From Stenotrophomonas chelatiphaga (GTDB taxonomy: Bacteria; Pseudomonadota; Gammaproteobacteria; Xanthomonadales; Xanthomonadaceae): a stretch of DNA of 64,000 nt. The notes under the pieces are model-generated. The model made no database searches. It was not told the DNA's origin and worked only from the letters and a program-made list of their open reading frames with translations. A program made the translations under genes and the position numbers. The stretch is taken from assembly GCF_001431535.1 (NCBI RefSeq), contig NZ_LDJK01000014.1, positions 53,913 through 117,912 on the forward strand, in the 5' to 3' direction. Positions 17,358 through 26,566 of this stretch are shown here, piece by piece; within the stretch, counting starts at the first letter, position 1, and each line of letters opens with the position of its first letter.

Positions 17358-18638
17358 ATGGAAACCCTGCGCAAACTCGAAATCCTCGCCGACGCGGCAA
17401 AGTACGATGCCTCGTGCGCCTCCAGCGGGGCCGGCAAGCGCGATTCGAAAAAGTCCGGCGGCATCGGCAGCACCGAGGGTGCAGGCATCTGCCACAGCTA
17501 CACGCCCGATGGTCGCTGCGTGTCCCTGCTGAAGATCCTGCTGACCAACTTCTGCATCTACGACTGCGCCTATTGCGTGAACCGGGTATCGAGCAACGTG
17601 CCGCGCGCGCGCTTCCGCGTGGCCGAAGTGGTTGCCCTGACGCTGGACTTCTACAAGCGCAACTACATCGAAGGCCTGTTCCTTTCCAGCGGCATCATCC
17701 GCAGCGCCGACTACACCATGGAACACATGGTGGAAGTCGCACGCCAGCTACGCGAAGAACACCGCTACGCCGGCTACATCCATCTCAAGACCATTCCCGA
17801 AGCCTCGCCGGAGCTGCTGGCGGCGGCGGGCAGGTACGCCGACCGCCTGTCGATCAACGTCGAGCTGCCGACCGAAGCCGGGCTGGCCGCGTTCGCGCCG
17901 GAGAAGACCATGCCCACCATCCGCGGCGCGATGGGTGAGCTGCGTTGGCGCATCGAGGAATCCAGGGAGGAGCGTGCACGGCCGGCACGGGTGGCCGCGC
18001 CCGACCGCAGCGCGCAGAAGCGGGCGCCGCGCTTCGCGCCGGCCGGCCAGAGCACGCAGATGATCGTCGGTGCCGACGGGGCCAGCGACCGCGACATCCT
18101 GACCACCTCCGACCAGCTGTACGGCAATTACCACATGCGCCGGGTCTACTATTCCGCCTTCAGCCCGATCCCCGATGCCAGCAAGGCGCTGCCGCTGCAA
18201 CCGCCGCCGCTGCAGCGCGAGCATCGCCTGTACCAGGCCGACTGGCTGCTGCGTTTCTATGGTTACGGCATCGAAGAGATCACCGACACCACCCAGGACG
18301 GCATGCTGGACCTGGACATCGACCCCAAGATGGCCTGGGCGCTGCGCCATCCCGAGCAGTTCCCGGTCGACCTAAACCTGGCACCGAAGGAGCTGCTGCT
18401 GCGGGTGCCGGGGCTGGGTGTGCGCAACGTCAAGCGCGTGCTCATGGCGCGCCGCCACGGCCGCCTGCGGGTAGCCGATGTCGCGCGGCTGCGGGCGCCG
18501 ATGCGCAAGCTGCTGCCCTTCGTGCAGCTGCTGGACCACCATCCGCATCGCCGCCTGGACGATCCAGCCAGCCTGCGCGCCAGCCTGGCGCCGCCGCCGC
18601 GACAGGGCTCGTTGTTCGGCGAAAGCCTTGCCAGCTGA
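17358..18638 (+). CDS. Putative DNA modification/repair radical SAM protein
   Basis: 426 residues. The radical SAM cluster motif is Cys66-x3-Cys70-x2-Cys73 (NFCIYDCAYC), placed after a GAGICHSYTPDGRCVSLLKILLTN segment typical of this family. The C-terminus carries a helix-hairpin-helix DNA-binding unit (about 340-390: LLLRVPGLGVRNVKRVL). This is the family of putative DNA modification or repair radical SAM proteins that always travel with a UDG-like partner, exactly as here. Chemistry and substrate are undescribed. It is the first gene of the operon: its stop (TGA) is followed within 1 bp by the ATG of the DUF4130-UdgX gene. A LexA-like repeat upstream suggests damage induction. Confidence 0.92.
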   Translation: METLRKLEILADAAKYDASCASSGAGKRDSKKSGGIGSTEGAGICHSYTPDGRCVSLLKILLTNFCIYDCAYCVNRVSSNVPRARFRVAEVVALTLDFYKRNYIEGLFLSSGIIRSADYTMEHMVEVARQLREEHRYAGYIHLKTIPEASPELLAAAGRYADRLSINVELPTEAGLAAFAPEKTMPTIRGAMGELRWRIEESREERARPARVAAPDRSAQKRAPRFAPAGQSTQMIVGADGASDRDILTTSDQLYGNYHMRRVYYSAFSPIPDASKALPLQPPPLQREHRLYQADWLLRFYGYGIEEITDTTQDGMLDLDIDPKMAWALRHPEQFPVDLNLAPKELLLRVPGLGVRNVKRVLMARRHGRLRVADVARLRAPMRKLLPFVQLLDHHPHRRLDDPASLRASLAPPPRQGSLFGESLAS

Positions 18639-18639
18639 G

Positions 18640-20100
18640 ATGCTGCGCTGGTCGGCACGGATCGACCCGCCGTGGTCACTGGATGCCTGGCGAGCGGCCG
18701 CGCGCCTCGGGCTGGCTGCCGGCGTGGCACCCGAGCAGATCGACTGGCTGGAGGGCACCGATGCCTCGCTGCTGGATGCACCGGCGCTTGCCGGCGCGCC
18801 GATGTCCGGTGATGCCGGTGGCGCTGCCGGCCCGCGCGTGTCCAAGGCCTTCCTGGAGCTGGCGGCCAGCGTGCTGTGCCATCGCGATCCGCAGCGCCTG
18901 CCCCTGCTGTACCGGCTGCTGTGGCGGATCGCCCATGGCCAGCGCGAGGTATTGTCCAACCCCGCCGATGCCGATGTGCAGCGCGCCCATGCGCTGGCCC
19001 AGGCGGTACGCCGCGATGCGCACAAGATGAAGGCCTTCGTGCGGTTCCGCGAGGTGCCCGGCGAGGACGATGCCTTCATTGCCTGGTTCGAACCGGACCA
19101 CCACATCGTGGACCGCGTCGCGCCGTTCTTCGCGCGTCGCTTCGCCGGCATGCGCTGGGCGATCCTGTCGCCTTCGCGCAGCGCGTACTGGGATGGCAGC
19201 AGCCTGAGCGCCGGCCCCGGTGCGCAGCGCAGCGACGCCCCCGCCGATGACTCCCGCGAGGAACTGTGGCGCACCTACTACGCCAGCATTTTCAATCCGG
19301 CGCGTCTGAATGAACGGATGATGCGCCAGGAGATGCCGGTCAAATACTGGAAACACCTGCCGGAGGCCGCGCTGCTGCCCCGGCTCGTCCGCGATGCCGG
19401 TACGCGCGTGGAGGAAATGCATGCGCGCGAAGCCGTGGCGCCGCAGCGCCGGATCCCGGAGGCGCCGCTGCTGCCTTCGGCTGCCGCTGCGCGCGCCGCC
19501 GACACCCTGCCCGACTCGCTGGCCTTGCAACGGCATCGTGCCGCTGCCTGCCGGCGCTGCGCGCTGTGGGAGCCTGCCACCCAGACGGTGTTCGGCGAGG
19601 GTCCAGCCGACGCGCGGGTGATGCTGATCGGTGAGCAGCCGGGGGATCGCGAAGACCTCAGCGGCCGACCGTTCGTGGGCCCGGCGGGGAAACTGCTGGA
19701 TCGCGCGCTGGGCGAGGCGGGCATCGACCGCAGCACGTTGTACCTGACCAACGCGGTCAAGCATTTCCGCTTCCAGCGCCGTGGCAAGGTGCGGGTGCAC
19801 CAGCGCCCTGACCGCGAGCACGTGCAGGCGTGCCGGTCCTGGCTGGCGGGGGAGATCGAGCAGGTGCGTCCGGATACCGTGGTCTGCCTTGGGGCTACCG
19901 CCGCGTCGGCCCTGCTGGGCGCCTCGTTCCGTTTCAGCGAGGGGCGCGGGCAGTGGCACACGCTGCACGACGGCACCCGCGCGCTGGTGACCGTGCATCC
20001 CTCCTGGGTGCTGCGCCAGGGCGATGGCCCGGCCGCGGACGCGGCCTACCAGGTACTGCTGGCCGATCTGCTCAAGCTCGCCGGTGATGCGCGACCGTAG
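18640..20100 (+). CDS. DUF4130-UdgX fusion, uracil-DNA-binding/repair protein
   Basis: 486 residues in two parts. Residues 1 to about 280 are the DUF4130 domain (FREVPGEDDAFIAWFEPDHHIVDRVAPFF, then ILSPSRSAYWDG). Residues about 290-486 are a UdgX-type uracil-DNA glycosylase fold: GEQPGDREDLSGRPFVGPAGKLLD, TNAVKHFRFQ, and the R-loop RGKVRVH with His387. In UdgX of mycobacteria the equivalent His bonds covalently to the uracil site; that property is assumed here. Cysteines in CRRC and ACRSW could belong to the 4Fe-4S cluster of the family. The start is the ATG at 18640; the longer open frame overlaps the radical SAM gene. Confidence 0.92.
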   Translation: MLRWSARIDPPWSLDAWRAAARLGLAAGVAPEQIDWLEGTDASLLDAPALAGAPMSGDAGGAAGPRVSKAFLELAASVLCHRDPQRLPLLYRLLWRIAHGQREVLSNPADADVQRAHALAQAVRRDAHKMKAFVRFREVPGEDDAFIAWFEPDHHIVDRVAPFFARRFAGMRWAILSPSRSAYWDGSSLSAGPGAQRSDAPADDSREELWRTYYASIFNPARLNERMMRQEMPVKYWKHLPEAALLPRLVRDAGTRVEEMHAREAVAPQRRIPEAPLLPSAAAARAADTLPDSLALQRHRAAACRRCALWEPATQTVFGEGPADARVMLIGEQPGDREDLSGRPFVGPAGKLLDRALGEAGIDRSTLYLTNAVKHFRFQRRGKVRVHQRPDREHVQACRSWLAGEIEQVRPDTVVCLGATAASALLGASFRFSEGRGQWHTLHDGTRALVTVHPSWVLRQGDGPAADAAYQVLLADLLKLAGDARP

Positions 20101-20108
20101 AATGGCGC

Positions 20109-20534
20109 ATGCTTTCTCTTCTTGGCTTGTTCCTGGCTGCCTTTGTCGCGGCCACGCTGATCCCTGCGCAGTCCGAAGCGGTGCTGGTGGCGCTGCTGCT
20201 GGAGGGTGGGCCACCGGTCCTGCTGGTAGCCGTGGCCACTGCCGGAAACGTGCTGGGATCACTGGTCAACTGGTGGCTTGGCATGCAGGTGCAGCGCTTC
20301 CAGGGGCGGCGCTGGTTTCCGGTATCCGCGGCCAGGCTGGAACAGGCGCAGGCGTGGTACCGGCGCTACGGCCGCTGGTCGCTGCTGCTGTCGTGGGCAC
20401 CGGTGATTGGTGATCCGATCACCCTGGCAGCCGGCGTGATGCGCGAACCACTTCGGGTGTTCCTGCCGCTGGTGGTGATCGCCAAGGCCGGACGCTACGC
20501 CGTGTTGGCGCTGCTGACGCTGGGCCTGATGTAG
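20109..20534 (+). CDS. YqaA-like (DedA/SNARE-associated family) membrane protein
   Basis: 141 residues, three to four membrane helices. FVAATLIPAQSEAVLVALLL, GNVLGSLVNWWLG and the RYGRWSLLLSWAPVIGDPITLAAGVMR segment are the YqaA/DedA signature; related proteins move undecaprenyl phosphate or other lipids, but YqaA itself is not characterised. It begins 8 bp after the UdgX stop and is probably on the same transcript, though a repair role is not suggested by its sequence. Confidence 0.85.
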   Translation: MLSLLGLFLAAFVAATLIPAQSEAVLVALLLEGGPPVLLVAVATAGNVLGSLVNWWLGMQVQRFQGRRWFPVSAARLEQAQAWYRRYGRWSLLLSWAPVIGDPITLAAGVMREPLRVFLPLVVIAKAGRYAVLALLTLGLM

Positions 20535-20780
20535 GCCGGTGCGCCGACCCATGGTCGGCGAGCGCGGCGGGCCGTTGCCGGACAGATTCCGCCGAGCACG
20601 GCTCGGCGCTACCCGATCGCGGGCACCCGGGCGGTAGCGCCGACCCATGGTCGGCGAGCGCAGCGGGCCGTTGGCGGACAGATTCCGCCGAGCACGGCTC
20701 GGCGCTACCCGATCGCGGGCACCCATGCGGTAGCGCCGACCCATGGTCGGCGAGCGCAGCGGGCCGTTGCCGGACAGATT
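20535..20780. repeat. Tandem GTAG REP array, 96-bp period
   Basis: A direct repeat with a period of exactly 96 bp: the unit GCGCCGACCCATGGTCGGCG begins at 20541, 20637 and 20733. Between copies lies the opposite-facing unit (GCCGAGCACGGCTCGGCGC) near 20591 and 20687, so five imperfect hairpins alternate in orientation. Copies 2 and 3 begin with GTAG, the signature tetranucleotide of Stenotrophomonas REP elements. Open frames across it are repeat artefacts. The array fills most of the 342-bp gap 20535-20876. Confidence 0.9.
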
Positions 20781-20803
20781 GGGGCATTCCGCATGAAATT
20801 ACG

Positions 20804-20834
20804 TTGACACGACGCGATCGGCCCATCTGATAAC
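20804..20834 (+). promoter_or_regulatory. Candidate sigma-70 promoter of the phytochrome operon
   Basis: A perfect -35 TTGACA (20804-20809) and a -10-like GATAAC (20829-20834) with a rather long 19-bp spacer, about 42 bp before the bphO start. It lies just after the REP array. This is a by-eye match. Confidence 0.45.
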
Positions 20835-20876
20835 CTGCAGCGTCTCCCCTATCGTGCGTCCTGCCCGTCGTCGTCG

Positions 20877-21464
20877 ATGCCAGTACTTGACCCGGCCCTG
20901 CCGCCTACCCGTGCCGAGCGCCTGAAACGCGCCACCCATGAAACGCACGAGCGGCTGGACCAGCGCATCATGGCCCAACGGATCTTCGACAGCCGCGAGC
21001 GCTTCGCCGCGTTCCTGCGCGTGCAGCATCGCCTGCACCAGCAGATCGACACGCTTTACGCCCGCGCCGCGCTGCAGCCGTTGCTGCCCGGACTGGAAAC
21101 GCGGCGCCGGTTGCCCGGCATCACCCGCGACCTGACCGACCTGCGCGCGCCCTTGCCGTCCACCGTCCCGAGCCTGCCCGCTGCGCTGCCGGTGCCTGCC
21201 GCACTCGGTTGGCTGTACGTGGCCGAGGGCGCGGCGCTGGGTGGGGCGGTGATCTACAAACTGGCCGCGCCACTGGGGCTTGACCAGGCCTTTGGCGCCA
21301 GCCACCTCGCTCCTCCTGCCGGGGGCATCGCCGCCCACTGGCGCAGCTTCACCACCGCCTTGAACGCCATCGTCCTGCCTGAAACCGACGAGCGGCAGGT
21401 CGAGGACGGCGCCCGCGCTGCCTTCGCCGCCGTGGGCGGGTTTGTTACCCAGGAGTTCCCATGA
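20877..21464 (+). CDS. bphO: Heme oxygenase, biliverdin-forming
   Basis: 195 residues, all-helical heme oxygenase fold. The proximal His is in LKRATHETHERLD near the N-terminus, and WLYVAEGAALGGAVIYKLA carries the distal-helix glycines. It opens heme to biliverdin, the chromophore of the adjacent phytochrome. The stop overlaps the ATG of bphP (ATGA), so enzyme and apoprotein are made together. It is the first gene of the four-gene light-sensing operon. Confidence 0.93.
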   Translation: MPVLDPALPPTRAERLKRATHETHERLDQRIMAQRIFDSRERFAAFLRVQHRLHQQIDTLYARAALQPLLPGLETRRRLPGITRDLTDLRAPLPSTVPSLPAALPVPAALGWLYVAEGAALGGAVIYKLAAPLGLDQAFGASHLAPPAGGIAAHWRSFTTALNAIVLPETDERQVEDGARAAFAAVGGFVTQEFP

Positions 21465-23692
21465 ACGATGCCACCGACGCGGGTCTGGACCTGTCGAGCT
21501 GCGCGCGCGAGCCGATCCACACGCCCGGGGCCATCCAGCCTTACGGCGTGCTGCTGGTCGTGGACCCGCTGACGATGCAGGTGCAGGAACGCGCGATCAC
21601 CCAGGCCCAGGTGCTGGAGTACTTCGGGGACCCGCTGGACCAGCACCTGGATGGCGTGCTGGGCGGCGCCCTGGCGCCCTACCGGCGCCACCTGGACCTG
21701 CTGGCACCGGGCTCCAGCGTCTTCCTGGGCTCGGTGCAGCTGGGCCGCTTCGGCCGCCACCATGTGCTGGCCCACCGCAGCGACACCCATTTCCTGGTCG
21801 AGCTGGAAGAACCGGTGGAAGGCGAGCCCGGCTCGCTGGAAGACCTGTATCCGCAGATCCGCCGCTTCATGGGCGAGATCGAAACCGTGTCCGACATTGC
21901 CACGCTGTGCGAGATCGGCGCCCGCCACGTACGTGCGCTGGCCAATTTCGATCGCACGATGATCTACCAGTTCGACAAGGACTGGAACGGCGCGGTCGTG
22001 GCCGAGGACCGCAACGACCGGTTGCCGTCCTACATGGACCTGCGCTTCCCCGAATCGGACATCCCCGCCCAGGCGCGCGAGCTGTACCGCCGCAACCGCG
22101 TGCGGCTGATCGCCGACAGTGACTACCAGGCCGTGCCGCTGCTGCGCAGCGCCGCCCATGCCGACGCAGCGCCCACCGATCTCAGCCTGGCGGTGCTGCG
22201 CAGCGTGTCCCCGGTGCACCTGCAGTACATGCGCAACATGGGCACGGGCGCCTCGATGTCGGTGTCGCTGGTCAGCGAAGGTCGGCTGTGGGGCCTGGTG
22301 CCCTGCCACAACCAGCAGCCGCGGCGCGTGCCCTACCACGTGCGCACCGCGTGCGAGTTCATCGGCCAGATCCTGTCGCTGCAGATCGCGCTGAAAGAAC
22401 GCGCGATGGTCGTGGAAGAGCGCATCTCGCGCCGCGCCATCCAGGTCCGCCTGCTCGGCCGGATGGCCGGCGACGAAGACTTCATGGCCGCGCTGGGCCG
22501 CGATGAGAAGAGCCTGTTGGACCTCACCGGCGCGGCGGGTGCGGCGATCATCCACCGTGGCCAGTGCGTGCTGCTGGGCCAGACGCCGGGACAGACCCAG
22601 GTCAATGCGCTGGTGGACTGGCTGACCCGGGAACACGCCGGCGAGGACGTCTTCCAGACCGACTCGCTGCCCGCGTCGTGGGCCGAGGCCGGCGCGTTCG
22701 CCGACGTCGCCAGCGGCCTGATGGCCATCTCCATTTCCCAGCTGCACGACAGCTTCGTGCTGTGGTTCCGCCCGGAAGTGATGCGTACCGTGCGCTGGGG
22801 GGGCGAACCGCGCAAGGCGGTGGTCGATGGCACGCTGTCGCCGCGGCTGTCCTTCGAAGCCTGGAAGGAAACCGTACGCCAGCAGTCCACGCCCTGGCAG
22901 GACGTGGACCGCGACGCCGCGCTGGAGCTGCGCACGGCCATCGTCGACATCGTGCTGCGCAAGGCCGAGGAAATGGCCGAACTCAACGAGCAGCTGCTGC
23001 GCAGCAACAAGGAACTGGAGGCATTTTCCTATTCGGTCAGCCACGACCTGCGCGCGCCATTCCGGCACATCGTCGGCTATTCCGAGCTGCTTGGCAGTTC
23101 GGCGGCGGACAAGCTGACCGATACCGAAAAACGCTTCCTGGCCACGATCGTCGAGTCGGCCAAGTCGGCCGGCACGCTGGTCGATGACCTGCTGAGCTTC
23201 TCGCAGATGGGCCGCTCCAGCATGGGCCTGGTGAACGTGGACGTGGGCGCGCTGGTGGAGGACGTGCGCCAGAACCTGGTGATGGAAACCGAAGGACGGA
23301 CCATCCAGTGGAACATCGCCCCCCTGCCCCGCGTGGAAGCCGACTCCAGCATGCTGCGCCTGGTGTGGCAGAACCTGCTGGGCAATGCGATCAAGTTCAC
23401 CCGTGACAGTGCCGAACCGACCATCGAGGTCGGTGCCGAGCGCGGCGACAACGAGCACATCTTCTTCGTCAAGGACAACGGCTGCGGCTTCGACATGCGC
23501 TATGTCGACAAGCTGTTCGGCGTGTTCCAGCGCCTTCACCATGCCGACGAGTTCGAGGGCACCGGCATCGGCCTGGCCAACGTGCACCGCATCGTCAGCC
23601 GCCACGGCGGCCGTACCTGGGCCGAGGGCGAACTCGGCAAGGGCGCCACGCTCTATTTCACCATTCCGTATTCCCAGAGAGGCACTGCATGA
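21461..23692 (+). CDS. bphP: Bacteriophytochrome histidine kinase
   Basis: 743 residues: PAS (about 15-115), GAF (140-310), PHY (320-500), HisKA and HATPase. Cys14, just before REPIHTPGAIQPYG, is the biliverdin attachment site of bacterial phytochromes. The GAF domain has the PESDIPAQARELYRRNRVRLI motif around the chromophore. Phospho-acceptor His528 lies in SVSHDLRAPFRHI, and NLLGNAIKFT plus DNGCGFD mark the ATPase. Xanthomonas phytochromes often end in a PAS9 output; this one has a full kinase module. It should sense red/far-red light and phosphorylate the receivers encoded next to it. Confidence 0.95.
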   Translation: MNDATDAGLDLSSCAREPIHTPGAIQPYGVLLVVDPLTMQVQERAITQAQVLEYFGDPLDQHLDGVLGGALAPYRRHLDLLAPGSSVFLGSVQLGRFGRHHVLAHRSDTHFLVELEEPVEGEPGSLEDLYPQIRRFMGEIETVSDIATLCEIGARHVRALANFDRTMIYQFDKDWNGAVVAEDRNDRLPSYMDLRFPESDIPAQARELYRRNRVRLIADSDYQAVPLLRSAAHADAAPTDLSLAVLRSVSPVHLQYMRNMGTGASMSVSLVSEGRLWGLVPCHNQQPRRVPYHVRTACEFIGQILSLQIALKERAMVVEERISRRAIQVRLLGRMAGDEDFMAALGRDEKSLLDLTGAAGAAIIHRGQCVLLGQTPGQTQVNALVDWLTREHAGEDVFQTDSLPASWAEAGAFADVASGLMAISISQLHDSFVLWFRPEVMRTVRWGGEPRKAVVDGTLSPRLSFEAWKETVRQQSTPWQDVDRDAALELRTAIVDIVLRKAEEMAELNEQLLRSNKELEAFSYSVSHDLRAPFRHIVGYSELLGSSAADKLTDTEKRFLATIVESAKSAGTLVDDLLSFSQMGRSSMGLVNVDVGALVEDVRQNLVMETEGRTIQWNIAPLPRVEADSSMLRLVWQNLLGNAIKFTRDSAEPTIEVGAERGDNEHIFFVKDNGCGFDMRYVDKLFGVFQRLHHADEFEGTGIGLANVHRIVSRHGGRTWAEGELGKGATLYFTIPYSQRGTA

Positions 23693-24162
23693 GGGACCTG
23701 CGACCCATCCTGCTCGTAGAAGACAACCCGAAGGACGCCGAGTTGACCCTCGATGCGTTGGCACGCTGCCAGCTGCTCAACCAGGTCACCCACGTGCGCG
23801 ACGGTGTCGAAGCGCTGCAGTACCTGCGCAGCGAAGGCGCCTACAAGGACCTCAACCACGGCGGCCCGGTGGTGGTGCTGCTGGACCTGAAACTGCCCAA
23901 GTTGAACGGACTGGAAGTGCTGGCCGAAGTGCGCGGCGACCGCCATCTCAGCCGCACCCCGATCGTGATGCTGACCTCCTCGCGCGAGGAGCAGGACCTG
24001 GTGCGCAGCTATGAGCTGGGCGTCAACGCCTTCGTGGTCAAGCCGGTGGACTTCAAGGAATTCTTCGACGCCATCCAGGGGCTGGGCATGTTCTGGGGCA
24101 TCACCAACAATCCGCCGCCGCACCCGATCCGACCCTCAGGCCAAGGCCGCACGAATGACTGA
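23689..24162 (+). CDS. Single-domain response regulator, phytochrome partner
   Basis: 157 residues: one receiver domain of the Rcp1-like type. Acidic pocket in LLVEDNPKD, phospho-acceptor Asp66 in VLLDLKLPKLNG, conserved Lys in VVKPVDF, and the family-typical end FFDAIQGLGMFWGITNNPPP. It overlaps bphP by 4 bp, as expected for the direct phosphate acceptor of the phytochrome kinase. Confidence 0.93.
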   Translation: MRDLRPILLVEDNPKDAELTLDALARCQLLNQVTHVRDGVEALQYLRSEGAYKDLNHGGPVVVLLDLKLPKLNGLEVLAEVRGDRHLSRTPIVMLTSSREEQDLVRSYELGVNAFVVKPVDFKEFFDAIQGLGMFWGITNNPPPHPIRPSGQGRTND

Positions 24163-26554
24163 AACTGCCAGGGATGCGCCGATCCGCATCCTCATGCTTG
24201 AGGATAGTGCGCTCGACGCGGAACTGATCGAGGCGCAGCTGACGCGCGCCCGCATGCACTTCCAGGTCCATCGCGTATGGACCCGCGACGCCTTCATCGC
24301 AGAGCTCGACGCCGAACGCCATGACGTGATCCTCGCCGACCACGTGCTGCCCGGCTTCGACGGCGACACCGCGCTGACCCTGGCCAGCGAACAGGTGCCG
24401 CAGCTGCCCTTCATCTTCGTCTCCGGCACGCTGACCGAAGAGCTGGCGGTGCAGGCGCTGACCCGCGGCGCGCGCGATTACGTGGTCAAGCAGCGCCTGC
24501 AGCGCCTGCCCGATGCCATCCTGCGGGCGATCCGCGAAGCGGAATCGCGCGCCAAGCTGCGCACCGCCGAAGTGGAACTGAAGCAGAGCCGCGACCGCCT
24601 GCAGCTGATCACCGACTCCATGCCCGCACTGATCGCGCACCTGGGGCCGGACCACCGCTACCGCTTCGCCAACAATGCCTACGAGGCCTGGCATGGTCGT
24701 CCACCGGCGGAGCTGATCGGCCTGCAGGTCAGCGACGTGGTCGGCGCCGGCCTGTTCGATGCCGCCCTGCCCCACCTGCAGCAGGTACTGCAGGGCCAAC
24801 GCGTGAGCTTCGAACTGGAGCTGCAGCGCGCCGACGGCAGCCCGCGCCACGTGCTGCTGGACGGCGTGCCGGAGATCACCGCAGAAGGCGAAGTGGCCGG
24901 CTATTACACGCTGGCGCGCGACATCAGCGACCTCAAGCAGGCCGAGCTGCTGCTGCGCGATGCGAACGATTTCCTCGAGCAGCAGGTCGAGCAGCGGACC
25001 GCCGACCTGCGCCAGAGCGAGAGCCGGCTGCAGGCCGTGTTCGAGTCCAGTTTCCAGCTGCAGGTGCTGATCAGTCCCGACGGCCGCGTGCTGGACGCCA
25101 ACCGCGCTTCGCTGGCGGCGATCCTGAGCGAAAAGGCCGACGTCAGCGACGCGCTGTTCTGTGAGTCGGCCTGGTTTTCGGCCAGTCCGGATGCGGCGCA
25201 GACGGTGCGCAGCGCGGTGCAGTCCGCCGCCGAGGGCAGCGAGTCGCGCCACGAACTGGAACTGCAGCTGCCTACCGGCACGCGTTCGTTCGATTTTTCA
25301 TTCCGGCCGCTGCTTGACCACCAGCACACCGTCACCGCGGTGGTCTGCGAAGCGGTGGAAACCACCGCGCGCCGGCTCGCCGAAGAGGCGCTTCGGCAGA
25401 GCCAGAAGATCGAGGCCGTCGGCCAGCTGACCGGCGGCATCGCCCACGATTTCAACAACATCCTGACCGTCATCGCCGGCAACGTGGAACATGCCAAGCT
25501 GTTGACCGACCGCCTTGGCGACGGTGCCCAGTCCATTGCGCGTCCGCTCGACAACGCCCTGAAGGGCGTGATGCGCGCGGCCAGCCTGACCCAGCGCCTG
25601 CTCGCCTTCGCCCGCCGCCAGCCGCTGTTGAACCAGGCCGTCAACCTCAACGAGCAGGTGCTGGGCATGCAGGAGCTGCTGCAGCGCGCGCTCGGCGAAC
25701 TGGTGCATCTGGAGATTGCCGTCGCCCCGGATGTCTGGTGCGTGGAGGTGGATCCCGGGCAGCTGGAAGCGTCCATCCTCAACCTGGCGGTGAACGCACG
25801 CGATGCGATGCCCGATGGCGGCACGCTGCTGCTGGAGACCGGCACCGGCGTGCTGGATGAAGGCTTTGCCGAACAGAACCCGGACGTGCCGCCGGGCCAG
25901 TACGCGGTGCTGCGGGTGCGTGACAATGGCCAGGGCATGAGCGCGGAAACGATGGCGCGGGTGTTCGAGCCGTTCTTCACCACCAAGGAAGTCGGCCGCG
26001 GCACCGGCCTCGGCCTGTCGATGGTGTATGGCTTCGTCAAGCAGTCCGGTGGCCACGTGCAGGTGGAGTCCACGCCGGGTGCCGGCACGGTGATCACCAT
26101 GCTGTTCCCGCGCTCGGACCTGCCGCTGCCGGGTCCGCGGCTGGCCGAGCAGAACGGCTATGCCGAATACGAGGCGCAGGATGAAACCATCCTGGTCGCC
26201 GAGGACAACGACGACGTACGCGCCTACACCGTGGAAGCGCTGCGCCAGCTGGGCTATCGCGTACTGGAAGCGCATGACGGACCGTCGGCGATCCGCCTGC
26301 TGGACCGCCCGGACGTCGACGTGGACCTGCTGTTCTCGGACATCGTGATGCCCGGCATGACCGGCTGGGAGCTGGCCCGCCAGTCCCGCCAGCGCAAGCC
26401 GGCGCTGCGCATCCTGTTCACCTCCGGCTATCCGCGCGACCACCAGGCCAACAACCACCTGGGGCGGCATATCGCGATCCTGCCCAAGCCCTTCACCCGC
26501 ATCGACCTGGCGCGCGCGGTGCGCGGCAACCTGGACGAAGAGCGCAGCAGCTGA
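24155..26554 (+). CDS. Hybrid sensor kinase REC-PAS-PAS-HisKA-HATPase-REC
   Basis: 799 residues. An N-terminal receiver (Asp62 in LADHVLPGFDG) is followed by two PAS domains (about 150-265 and 290-400), His431 in GGIAHDFNN, an ATPase domain (NARDAMP, DNGQGM, GTGLGLSMVYGF) and a C-terminal receiver (Asp729 in LFSDIVMPGMTG). The ATG at 24155 overlaps the previous response regulator by 8 bp; the frame is open further upstream, but only inside that gene. It is the last gene of the phytochrome operon. A phosphorelay from BphP through its front receiver is a reasonable inference. No DNA-binding output is encoded here. Confidence 0.93.
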   Translation: MTETARDAPIRILMLEDSALDAELIEAQLTRARMHFQVHRVWTRDAFIAELDAERHDVILADHVLPGFDGDTALTLASEQVPQLPFIFVSGTLTEELAVQALTRGARDYVVKQRLQRLPDAILRAIREAESRAKLRTAEVELKQSRDRLQLITDSMPALIAHLGPDHRYRFANNAYEAWHGRPPAELIGLQVSDVVGAGLFDAALPHLQQVLQGQRVSFELELQRADGSPRHVLLDGVPEITAEGEVAGYYTLARDISDLKQAELLLRDANDFLEQQVEQRTADLRQSESRLQAVFESSFQLQVLISPDGRVLDANRASLAAILSEKADVSDALFCESAWFSASPDAAQTVRSAVQSAAEGSESRHELELQLPTGTRSFDFSFRPLLDHQHTVTAVVCEAVETTARRLAEEALRQSQKIEAVGQLTGGIAHDFNNILTVIAGNVEHAKLLTDRLGDGAQSIARPLDNALKGVMRAASLTQRLLAFARRQPLLNQAVNLNEQVLGMQELLQRALGELVHLEIAVAPDVWCVEVDPGQLEASILNLAVNARDAMPDGGTLLLETGTGVLDEGFAEQNPDVPPGQYAVLRVRDNGQGMSAETMARVFEPFFTTKEVGRGTGLGLSMVYGFVKQSGGHVQVESTPGAGTVITMLFPRSDLPLPGPRLAEQNGYAEYEAQDETILVAEDNDDVRAYTVEALRQLGYRVLEAHDGPSAIRLLDRPDVDVDLLFSDIVMPGMTGWELARQSRQRKPALRILFTSGYPRDHQANNHLGRHIAILPKPFTRIDLARAVRGNLDEERSS

Positions 26555-26566
26555 CCGTTGCTGCGC

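Noticed and set aside
20535..20780. CRISPR array
   Set aside because: The repeats alternate in orientation, and the segments between them are also repeated, so there are no unique spacers; no cas genes are present.
20419..20826. Repeat-containing open frames in the REP region
   Set aside because: They translate the REP hairpins (SRARRNLSGNGP-type repeats) and have no support as genes.
21254..23764. Minus-strand open frame of 836 codons opposite bphP
   Set aside because: Antisense shadow of an unmistakable phytochrome; no domain or start signals.
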